13,694 bases of DNA from Bacillota bacterium. GTDB taxonomy: Bacteria > Bacillota_I > Bacilli_A > RFN20 > CAG-826. The notes beneath the pieces were generated by a model. The model saw only the letters and a program-made list of their open reading frames with translations. It was not told the origin of the DNA and searched no databases. Positions 5,732-11,082 of the stretch are shown here, piece by piece. The number at the start of each line of letters is the position of its first letter. Position 1 is the stretch's first letter. The stretch covers positions 1 through 13,694 of the forward strand of contig JAEZUH010000051.1 in assembly GCA_023443485.1 (NCBI GenBank). The letters are read 5' to 3'. The position numbers were made by a program, and so were the translations under genes.

Positions 5732-6985
5732 CTAATCGAGCAAATCCATTCGATATAAAAGAATGTCTTTGTTCAACTCGAATAGTTTATTTTTCGACTT
5801 CGACTCACTGACCGATAGAATGCCGTAACTCGTAAGGGTATTTAACAATTTAAAAGCTCCTTGCTTTGTCATGTCAGTTTTAATCCACTTAACAAAATCT
5901 GAATAAATAAATTTTCCTTTGGCGGAAATGATGATTTTTTTAATGTAAGCCTTCTCAATTTCTGTTAAAACGATGTCTTTGTTTTTCAAGTTCGAATCGA
6001 TTTCTTCTAGATTAAGGTAGCAATTGTAATAACTGATTGTAATTTTCAAAATGTAAATTAAAAAATAGGTAAGGTCGTTATCTTCATCGCGGGTATTGCG
6101 GATAGCGGAGTAATATTTCTCTTTAGTTTGGTCAATGGCTTCTGAAGCGATGGGAGCTGTAAAACTGTGCTCCAAGTTAAGCAACCAAAATGAAACCATT
6201 CGCGCAGTTCGACCATTGTAGTCAAAATAAGGGTGAATATACATGATGTAATAATGAACGATATGGGGCAACAGAAATTTTTCCATAATGTTTTTGCTAG
6301 AAAGTGTCTCATTAACATAGGAAAATAAACTATCCATACACTCTTCGATTTTTTCATGAGGACAGCCACTATACCTATCAACTTCCACCTCATCATATCG
6401 ATAGTATTCACCTGGTTTTAATTGATAATCTGGTTCTAGACAACCTTCGCTAAGAAGATGATATAGATGAAATAGATTTTCTTTATTGAATTCAGGAGTT
6501 GACATTATGAAATCTAGTCCTCTAGCCATGTTTTGAATAATGACATCATTAGTTTCAGTTGGTTTTCTTTTTCCATTGATTAATTCACTTATTCGTTTTC
6601 GGCTGGTGCTAACTGCTTCAATTGAAAGTGTTCCATTAATTTCTGAATATATTCGTGACTTTATAATATCTGGCATATTTCGGATGACCATCGAACTTTT
6701 AGTTTTTTTAACATCAGTCAAAAATGTATTTGTGTACGTTAAAACTAAGGAACGGAAATCCGCACATTTTGAGCAGTAAAACAAAGGGTGGCCATTGAAA
6801 GATTTCAATTTAATCTCACTGAAGAACGAGTCTTTTTCTTTTAGATTTTTACTTTTTGCTATTTTCAGTTGATTATGTTCATAAGCACTCAAATTAAAAG
6901 GAAGCCTATTGCTGTACATTATTGTATGTGAATCGACATATTCAGTTGTTAAAATGTATTTTAAAACTTCATTTATTTTGTTCAT
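5732..6985 (-). CDS. Fic-family protein with C-terminal winged-helix-like domain
   Basis: This 417-residue Fic protein is probably an AMP- (or other NMP-) transferase modifying a target hydroxyl. The Fic core is HPYFDYNGRTAR at 251-262, with catalytic His251, phosphate-binding Asp255 and NGR; it differs from canonical HPFx(D/E)GNGRxxR by Tyr253 and Tyr256. Residues 187-206 (YQLKPGEYYRYDEVEVDRYS) match the flap that holds the target. The usual inhibitory-helix block is at 114-132 (SEINGTLSIEAVSTSRKRI), but where related proteins carry SEIEGT the glutamate is Asn117, so autoinhibition may be weak. The N-terminal region has CSKC at 71-74. Residues about 338-417 look like a winged helix (YSDFVKWIKTDMTKQGAFKLLNTL), a possible DNA-binding part. 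GGAAG lies 8 bases before the start. No antitoxin partner is adjacent. Confidence 0.9.
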   Translation of the reverse strand: MNKINEVLKYILTTEYVDSHTIMYSNRLPFNLSAYEHNQLKIAKSKNLKEKDSFFSEIKLKSFNGHPLFYCSKCADFRSLVLTYTNTFLTDVKKTKSSMVIRNMPDIIKSRIYSEINGTLSIEAVSTSRKRISELINGKRKPTETNDVIIQNMARGLDFIMSTPEFNKENLFHLYHLLSEGCLEPDYQLKPGEYYRYDEVEVDRYSGCPHEKIEECMDSLFSYVNETLSSKNIMEKFLLPHIVHYYIMYIHPYFDYNGRTARMVSFWLLNLEHSFTAPIASEAIDQTKEKYYSAIRNTRDEDNDLTYFLIYILKITISYYNCYLNLEEIDSNLKNKDIVLTEIEKAYIKKIIISAKGKFIYSDFVKWIKTDMTKQGAFKLLNTLTSYGILSVSESKSKNKLFELNKDILLYRMDLLD

Positions 6986-6998
6986 TTATAATTCTTCC

Positions 6999-7060
6999 GT
7001 AAACCGTTTTGTAAACTAATTATAACGATATGTCAGAAGAGTGTAAACTAATTTGTAAAC
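6999..7060. repeat. Four GTAAAC repeats flanking the fic promoter, probable operator
   Basis: GTAAAC (plus strand) occurs at 6999-7004, 7011-7016, 7043-7048 and 7055-7060, all in one orientation, as two pairs with a 12-bp step whose members are 44 bases apart. The middle two share the longer GTAAACTAATT. One pair overlaps and lies upstream of the -35, the other covers the transcription start. This is the layout expected of a repressor operator. Confidence 0.7.
7019..7047 (-). promoter_or_regulatory. Promoter of the fic gene
   Basis: On the minus strand TTTACA (7042-7047), a 17-base spacer and a perfect TATAAT (7019-7024) precede fic. The -35 is part of the third GTAAAC repeat, and the predicted start near 7012 falls in the second, so protein bound to the repeats would block RNA polymerase. 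The leader is about 27 bases. Confidence 0.78.
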
Positions 7061-7106
7061 TTTTTGGCAGATTTACTATAAAGATTTTTTAATAGCTAAC
7101 ACGCCT

Positions 7107-7583
7107 TTATCTCTCAATAATGAAAAGTTGATTTTTATCATTATAGGTAAATCCAGCAGAAAGGAGAGTATTTCTTGAAGCGGCGTTGCTCTCGTGTGGT
7201 TGAACAATAATTCTTTTAGCGTCAGTTTCTTTAAAAACTTTGGAACACAAAGTACGGATTGTTTCTTTTCCATATCCCTTTCCAAGATATGATTCTTCAC
7301 CAATTAAATAGTCAATACTGTAGGTGCCTTCTATTGGAAGTGAACCATGCCAAGTTTCCCATCCCTTTTCATATGGGTAGTATTGACAGAAGCTAATATC
7401 TTCTCCATCAACCTGAATAATAAAGTGTTTTATAAAGGAAAATTTTTCATGACGAAGTGCAATCTCATTGAGCCACTCGTTTGGTTCTTCATACCACTTT
7501 AAAATATATGGTTTTGGTAACCAATGTTTCATTAGACTCACATATGAATCACAAAATGTTCTCAATACGATTTGATTTTTCAT
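7107..7583 (-). CDS. AAC(6')-like GNAT acetyltransferase
   Basis: This 158-residue GNAT protein resembles the aminoglycoside 6'-N-acetyltransferase / Acetyltransf_8 group. Visible parts are the N-terminal LRTFCDSYVSLMKHWLPKPYI, KWYEEPNEWLNEI near 29-41, FIIQVDGEDISFCQYYPYEKG (54-74), then TYSIDYLIGEESYLGKGYGKETIRTL at 87-112, where L100-GKGYGK is the acetyl-CoA loop, and IIVQPHESNAASRNTLLSAGF (125-145). The YSIDYLIGE...GKGYG run is the feature that points to AAC(6')-type enzymes. The related lysine/siderophore acyltransferases are the main alternative, so the substrate is not certain. The ribosome site is weak (GAAAATAATTATTGAA before ATG). It is 56 bases downstream of the Sat-like gene and could be transcribed with it. 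Confidence 0.8.
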   Translation of the reverse strand: MKNQIVLRTFCDSYVSLMKHWLPKPYILKWYEEPNEWLNEIALRHEKFSFIKHFIIQVDGEDISFCQYYPYEKGWETWHGSLPIEGTYSIDYLIGEESYLGKGYGKETIRTLCSKVFKETDAKRIIVQPHESNAASRNTLLSAGFTYNDKNQLFIIER

Positions 7584-7639
7584 TTCAATAATTATTTTCT
7601 TGTAGAAAATATTTTTGCCAAAAACAATATGTACCGAAA

Positions 7640-8173
7640 TTAACTATCAAGATAGAAAACAATATCAGCTTTCCCTTCTTGAGAGGTACCTTGATAAGCT
7701 TTGTTATCAAATCCTCCAATTTTGAATCCTTGATGAATATAAAATAAGCAAGCCGATAAATTATTGTCTTGGCCAATAGTATATATGCCTTTCATATTTT
7801 CACTTTTTGCTCTTTCTAAGCAAGTTTTAATAAGCATAGTTCCAACACCTTGACGACGATATTTAACATCAATTTTTAAATCATCCAAATATAAATATTT
7901 GAATATTCCCTTTCGAAGAACAGCAACACCGATGCACTTATCCCCATCATAAGCACCATAGAAAACACCATCACCGTCATTAATATCATAAAGACAATCC
8001 GGAAAACACATTTCGGTGGTCTCTAAAAATTCCTCTATTTGATAATTCCATTTTCCATTATGAAGAGATGGAATCATCTTCCCCCAAATTTTAAAAGGTT
8101 GATTTGGTATATTCGCATCATTTTGCTTGTCAGGTGATATTTGCTTGATTTCGATCATATTTACTCTTTTCAT
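7640..8173 (-). CDS. Streptothricin acetyltransferase-like GNAT (SatA/Sat4 family)
   Basis: This 177-residue GNAT protein (172 from the second ATG) has the sequence pattern of streptothricin acetyltransferases from end to end: PNQPFKIWGKMIP at 23-35, a drug-site region with MCFPDCLYDINDGDGVFYGAYDGDKCIGVAVLR (55-87), YLYLDDLKIDVKYRRQGVGTMLI (93-115) with acetyl-CoA loop RRQGVGT, and QDNNLSACLFYIHQGFKIGGFD (135-156). The last block closely follows the Sat consensus QDNNLxACxFYxxxGFKIG. Family members acetylate the beta-lysine of streptothricin. Start uncertain: the first ATG has no ribosome site and lies next to a possible -10 (GATAAT), whereas ATG 8156-8158 is preceded by AAAAGAG. It may be followed in one transcript by the AAC(6')-like gene. 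Confidence 0.82.
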   Translation of the reverse strand: MKRVNMIEIKQISPDKQNDANIPNQPFKIWGKMIPSLHNGKWNYQIEEFLETTEMCFPDCLYDINDGDGVFYGAYDGDKCIGVAVLRKGIFKYLYLDDLKIDVKYRRQGVGTMLIKTCLERAKSENMKGIYTIGQDNNLSACLFYIHQGFKIGGFDNKAYQGTSQEGKADIVFYLDS

Positions 8174-8316
8174 TAATTATCGTATTTTTTTCTACATTTT
8201 AAAACCACAAAGTGAGATAGTTTTAAGGCAAAGAAGAGTGCGAAAAAAGATTTGTTTTTTATCTGCAATCACGAATGATTGTGTTCTAAAGGTCGGTCTT
8301 TAAACAACTCACCCAC

Positions 8317-8340
8317 GAAAAAAGACCACCAAAGTGGTCT
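8317..8340 (-). terminator. Rho-independent terminator after initiator tRNA
   Basis: A 7-bp perfect stem (8323-8329 with 8334-8340, AGACCAC/GTGGTCT) with a 4-base loop is followed on the minus strand by TTTTTTCG. It begins 12 bases after the tRNA CCA end and closes the rpsU-tRNA unit. Confidence 0.9.
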
Positions 8341-8351
8341 ATAATTTCGAT

Positions 8352-8429
8352 TGGTTGCGGGGAGTGGATTTGAACCAACTGACCTTCAGGTTATGGGCCT
8401 GACGAGCTACCAAGCTGCTCTACCCCGCG
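8352..8429 (-). tRNA. Initiator tRNA-fMet (CAT), one base longer than usual
   Basis: The minus strand folds as an initiator tRNA: acceptor CGCGGGG/CCCCGC with the diagnostic C1xA72 mismatch, D arm GAGC/GCTC, anticodon CAT at 8393-8395 in loop CCCATAA, T loop TTCAAAT, and an encoded CCA (8352-8354). It is 78 nt including CCA, where bacterial tRNA-fMet has 77. The extra base is in the T arm: AGTTGG faces CCACT, so one T (8377 or 8378) bulges, or a mismatch and a 6-base variable loop result. In the anticodon stem the usual three G-C pairs are A29-U41, G30-C40, G31-C39. It lies 31 bases downstream of rpsU with no promoter between, so it is probably cut from that transcript. Confidence 0.93.
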
Positions 8430-8434
8430 ATGTT

Positions 8435-8453
8435 CTGGGCTACTTGAGCCCAG
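8435..8453 (-). other. Perfect hairpin between rpsU and tRNA-fMet, likely processing stem
   Basis: CTGGGCT (8435-8441) pairs perfectly with AGCCCAG (8447-8453) around a 5-base loop. There is no T tract and the tRNA 5' end is only 5 bases beyond it, so it does not look like a terminator. It may protect the rpsU 3' end or guide cleavage of the rpsU-tRNA transcript. Confidence 0.6.
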
Positions 8454-8460
8454 TAATTAG

Positions 8461-8637
8461 TTATTTGCGGTTTTTACGACGAGCGTTATCGCTTTTAACT
8501 TTTCTTTTGAGACTCTTCTTTAAAAAGAATTTTCTCTTGCGGGCTTCTTGGATGGTGCCCGCTTTGCTGACTTGACGTTTGAATCTGCGTAATGCATCAT
8601 CAAGTGTTTCGTTCTCACGAACTGAAGTCTTTGGCAT
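8461..8637 (-). CDS. rpsU: 30S ribosomal protein S21
   Basis: This 58-residue basic protein of the small subunit sits near the anti-Shine-Dalgarno end of 16S rRNA and helps mRNA recruitment. The start reads MPKTSVRENETLDDALRRF, followed by KRQVSKAGTIQEARKRKFF and a Lys/Arg-rich tail KSLKRKVKSDNARRKNRK, the standard S21 pattern and length. The start is fixed by a perfect AGGAGGTG (8645-8652) 7 bases upstream. It has its own promoter and is followed, without a terminator, by initiator tRNA-Met. Pairing with initiator tRNA in one transcript links two parts of translation initiation. Confidence 0.95.
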   Translation of the reverse strand: MPKTSVRENETLDDALRRFKRQVSKAGTIQEARKRKFFLKKSLKRKVKSDNARRKNRK

Positions 8638-8671
8638 AAGTATTCACCTCCTAAGTTGCTTGCGCTTGTCT

Positions 8672-8701
8672 ATTATAGACTTATTTATAAATAAAAATCA
8701 A
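8672..8701 (-). promoter_or_regulatory. Promoter of the rpsU-tRNA-fMet unit
   Basis: On the minus strand TTGATT (8696-8701), an 18-base AT-rich spacer and a perfect TATAAT (8672-8677) lie 34 bases before the rpsU start codon and directly after the deoC terminator. Confidence 0.65.
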
Positions 8702-8702
8702 G

Positions 8703-8727
8703 AAATAAAAAGGGCCTTACGACCCTT
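8703..8727 (-). terminator. Rho-independent terminator of deoC
   Basis: A 7-bp stem with one G-T pair (8710-8716 with 8721-8727, AAGGGTC/GGCCCTT on the minus strand) is closed by a GTAA tetraloop and followed by TTTATTTCTT. It starts 10 bases after the deoC stop. Confidence 0.8.
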
Positions 8728-8737
8728 GATGTTTTTA

Positions 8738-9373
8738 TTAGATGATCTTGCAACCATTACTGGTTCCAATACGACTCGCTCCTGCTTCCACCATGGCGAG
8801 GAGATCTTCGTGAGTTTTTACGCCTCCTGAAGCTTTAACTCCCATTTCCGGGCCAACGGTTTGACGCATTAACGCAACATCATGTACAGTTGCACCGCCA
8901 GTAGAAAATCCAGTGCTGGTCTTAACATAATCAGCTCCTGCTTTCTTACTCGCTAAGCAAGCGCGTACTTTTTCATCATCAGTAAGTAAACAAGTTTCGA
9001 TAATTACTTTTAACACTTTTTTACCACAGGCTTGTTTAAGAAGAGAGATTTCTTCTTCGACATAATCATCATGTCCTGCCTTGAGCATTCCGACGTTGAT
9101 GACCATATCAATTTCTTCGGCTCCTTCTTTAAGAGCGAGTTCAGTCTCTTGAAGTTTCGTCTTGGTTAAGTTCATGCCCAATGGAAAGCCAATGACTGTG
9201 CACACTTTAACATCACTGCCTCTCAGACATTCGTGAGCTAAAGGAACATAAGCGGGATTGACACATACACTCATAAAATCAAAAGCTTTTGCTTCCTCGC
9301 ATAGTCTCATGATTTGTTCCGGCATTGCATCTTGTTTTAGTAAAGTATGATCGATGAATTTGTTGTATTTCAT
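8738..9373 (-). CDS. deoC: Deoxyribose-phosphate aldolase
   Basis: This 211-residue class I aldolase splits 2-deoxyribose 5-phosphate into acetaldehyde and glyceraldehyde 3-phosphate, the last step of deoxynucleoside catabolism. Motifs run in order: FIDHTLLKQDA (6-16), VCVNPAYVPLA (37-47), CTVIGFPLGMNLTKTK (58-73), EEIDMVINVGMLKAG (86-100, Asp89), VIIETCLLTDDE (123-134), ADYVKTSTGFSTGGAT with Schiff-base Lys151, and GVKASGGVKT with Lys180. Length is normal. The start is ATG 9371-9373, with AGAGGT upstream and the family N-terminus; an in-frame ATG ten codons earlier (9401-9403) would run through the rpmF terminator region. A TATAAT at 9393-9398 may be its -10, though no good -35 is seen. No other deo gene is adjacent. 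Confidence 0.96.
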   Translation of the reverse strand: MKYNKFIDHTLLKQDAMPEQIMRLCEEAKAFDFMSVCVNPAYVPLAHECLRGSDVKVCTVIGFPLGMNLTKTKLQETELALKEGAEEIDMVINVGMLKAGHDDYVEEEISLLKQACGKKVLKVIIETCLLTDDEKVRACLASKKAGADYVKTSTGFSTGGATVHDVALMRQTVGPEMGVKASGGVKTHEDLLAMVEAGASRIGTSNGCKII

Positions 9374-9399
9374 AAAAATTACCTCTTTTATTATTATAA

Positions 9400-9424
9400 A
9401 CAAAAAGAAAAGGTCGTGGGACCT
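9400..9424 (-). terminator. Rho-independent terminator of rpmF
   Basis: A 5-bp GC-rich stem (9411-9415 with 9420-9424, AGGTC/GACCT) with a 4-base loop is followed on the minus strand by TTTTCTTTTTG, starting just after the L32 stop codon. The stem is short but the position and T tract are right. Confidence 0.65.
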
Positions 9425-9429
9425 AATCT

Positions 9430-9714
9430 TTATTCAGCTTTTGGCTCAGCCTTTTTTTCGACTGATTTTTTGGCTGGTTTGCGAGTTGACTTTTTGCCAG
9501 CTTCTGCGGCTTTCTTTTCTGCTTCTTTGGTGACATACTTGCCGTTTAAGTAAACGACTTTGCCATCATAGAATCCACATTTTGGACAAACATGGTGAGA
9601 TTTGATCATCGTGCCACAGTTGGGGCAAGTGACTAAACCAGTAACGTTTAATTTGAAATGTGTTCTTCTTAATCTTTTTCTTGTTTTCGAAGTTCGTCTT
9701 TGTGGGACTGCCAT
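9430..9714 (-). CDS. rpmF: 50S ribosomal protein L32 with a Lys/Ala/Glu-rich C-terminal extension
   Basis: This large-subunit protein begins MAVPQRRTSKTRKRLRRTHF and carries a complete zinc ribbon, TCPNCG (Cys30, Cys33) and VCPKCGFYDG (Cys43, Cys46), followed by KVVYLNGKYV. The typical protein ends there, near residue 57-62. This one continues for about 33 residues made almost only of Lys, Ala, Glu, Pro, Arg and Ser, for 94 in total. The frame is unbroken, so the tail looks real rather than a readthrough artefact; such a tail would be disordered and basic. GGGAGG lies 9 bases before the start. It has its own strong promoter and terminator; the DUF177 (YceD) gene that often precedes rpmF is absent. 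Confidence 0.95.
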   Translation of the reverse strand: MAVPQRRTSKTRKRLRRTHFKLNVTGLVTCPNCGTMIKSHHVCPKCGFYDGKVVYLNGKYVTKEAEKKAAEAGKKSTRKPAKKSVEKKAEPKAE

Positions 9715-9744
9715 AGCGATATCCTCCCTTATTTAACCTGATTA

Positions 9745-9773
9745 ATTATATTAATAGTAAGGTGGTTAGTCAA
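9745..9773 (-). promoter_or_regulatory. Strong promoter of rpmF
   Basis: On the minus strand TTGACT (9768-9773), a 17-base spacer and a perfect TATAAT (9745-9750), the best sigma-A-type match in the window, 31 bases before the L32 start codon. Confidence 0.88.
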
Positions 9774-9806
9774 GCCAGTTTTTGACAAGTTCTAAATAAA
9801 CTCATT

Positions 9807-11078
9807 TTATTTTGATATAATCATATCTTTTGTTAATTTGACCACAAGATACTTTCCAATCATTCCTTCTTTAGAAGGAACTTTAACTTCGATATAATTA
9901 GTTGTATGACCAATATTAAAACCTTTCTCGAATCTTTCTACTAAAATGGCAACTGATTTACCAATAAAATTTGATGTGTAAATATCCCATAATTCTTTTG
10001 AAAGGTTAATAAGTTTATCGACTCTTTCTTTTTTTATCTCGGGAGAAACTTGATTTGGCATTTTTGCGGCCGGTGTCCCTTCACGCGGAGAAAAGGGAAA
10101 AACATGTAAAAGGTGGAAACCACATTTTTTTATGAATTGATAGGTTTGTTCAAATTCCTCATCAGTTTCTCCGGGAAAACCAACTATCACATCAGTTGTG
10201 AGGGCAATATCTGGAATCTCTTTTTTGATTTTTATCAGTTTTGCTAAAAAATCATCCGTAGAATATCGTCTCGCCATTCTTTTTAATACTGAGGAAGACC
10301 CACTTTGCAAGGGGATGTGTAAATGCTTTGCTAAGTTATCTTTTTCCTTTAAGAGACAAATTAGTTGATCATCAATTTCGCTTTCCTCAATTGAGGAAAT
10401 TCTCAAAGATGAAAGATTTGGTATCTCTAAAAGCTTCTCAACTAATCCAGAGAAAGTGATGGTTTTTAAATCTTGTCCATATCCTCCCACATGGATTCCG
10501 GAAAGAATAATTTCCTGATAGCCTTGTTGGACCAGATATTTGGCCTCAGAGAGAACATGCTCGGGTTGACGAGAACGAAGCTGACCACGTCGATAAGGGA
10601 TAATGCAATAAGTACAAAAATTATTACATCCATCTTCAATTTTTAAATAGGCTCGGGTGTTTTCATAATAAGAAGTAATGCCAAATTCTTCATAAGAAAA
10701 ATGGCGAGTGTCATCATCTAAAAGAACTATTCGTTCATGAGTCTTTTGAAATTGCTTGATTAGATTGGGAATCTCATTTCGATGTGATGCTCCAATTAAA
10801 ATTGTGGGTTTAATATTTTCTAAGATAAAGTTTTTATTGCCTTGAGCATAGCAGCCCATAACAATAATGATAGCGTTAGGATATAGACGCTGAAATTTTC
10901 GAATATGTTGACGGGATTTTTGATCAGCCGTCGAAGTCACTGAACAAGTATTGATAATTACAATATCTGGCGTAGCAGAATTATCTTCTTGAAAACCTTC
11001 ATTTTTTAGCAACGACGCTAATGCCGCACATTCATAACTGTTGACTTTACAGCCTAAAGAAAAAATTTTAAAAATCAT
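9807..11078 (-). CDS. mtaB: tRNA t6A37 methylthiotransferase MtaB
   Basis: This 423-residue radical SAM enzyme adds a methylthio group to N6-threonylcarbamoyladenosine at tRNA position 37 (ms2t6A). Its three parts are all visible: an N-terminal UPF0004 domain with the auxiliary-cluster cysteines Cys10 (FSLGCKVNSYE), Cys45 (INTCSVT) and Cys76 (MGCYAQ); a radical SAM domain with CNNFCTYC at 151-158; and a C-terminal TRAM-like region (about 370-420). LGCKVN separates MtaB from MiaB and RimO. It is the last gene of its operon: the upstream stop is 4 bases before its ATG, and its AGGGTG ribosome site lies inside that gene, so translation is probably coupled. No convincing terminator follows, so some transcripts may run into rpmF. 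Confidence 0.95.
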   Translation of the reverse strand: MIFKIFSLGCKVNSYECAALASLLKNEGFQEDNSATPDIVIINTCSVTSTADQKSRQHIRKFQRLYPNAIIIVMGCYAQGNKNFILENIKPTILIGASHRNEIPNLIKQFQKTHERIVLLDDDTRHFSYEEFGITSYYENTRAYLKIEDGCNNFCTYCIIPYRRGQLRSRQPEHVLSEAKYLVQQGYQEIILSGIHVGGYGQDLKTITFSGLVEKLLEIPNLSSLRISSIEESEIDDQLICLLKEKDNLAKHLHIPLQSGSSSVLKRMARRYSTDDFLAKLIKIKKEIPDIALTTDVIVGFPGETDEEFEQTYQFIKKCGFHLLHVFPFSPREGTPAAKMPNQVSPEIKKERVDKLINLSKELWDIYTSNFIGKSVAILVERFEKGFNIGHTTNYIEVKVPSKEGMIGKYLVVKLTKDMIISK

Positions 11079-11082
11079 GGAG

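Noticed and set aside
6058..6411. Minus-strand frame inside fic
   Set aside because: An out-of-frame shadow of the Fic core; the fic frame holds all motifs.
6999..7060. CRISPR array or replication iterons for the GTAAAC repeats
   Set aside because: The repeats are only 6-11 bases, paired at 12 bp and centred on a promoter; there are no long repeats, spacers or replication gene.
7585..7776. Small minus-strand frame between the two GNAT genes
   Set aside because: Mostly overlaps the end of the Sat-like gene in another frame and has no ribosome site or recognisable motif.
3087..8173. Composite transposon or insertion sequence carrying the acetyltransferase genes
   Set aside because: No transposase gene and no matching terminal inverted repeats were found.
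8266..8281. Hairpin CAATCA-TTCG-TGATTG (minus strand) in the spacer after the tRNA terminator
   Set aside because: Six base pairs with a stable tetraloop but no T tract directly after it and no promoter found; too little to call a small RNA. Nothing else is evident in 8174-8316.
8352..8374. Attachment site at the tRNA 3' end
   Set aside because: The geometry fits, but I could find no second copy of the tRNA 3' end and no integrase in the window.
8351..8575. Plus-strand open frame beginning MVAGSGFEPTDLQ
   Set aside because: It is the antisense translation of the tRNA-fMet gene continuing across rpsU; the GSGFEPTDLQ string is typical of false proteins called over tRNAs.
8579..8830. Plus-strand open frame antisense to rpsU and deoC
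   Set aside because: It covers two well-identified minus-strand genes, the intergenic terminator and the rpsU promoter; no ribosome site or family motif.
9374..9403. Ten-residue extension of deoC
   Set aside because: The inner ATG has AGAGGT and gives the standard DeoC N-terminus; the extension contains the likely -10 site.
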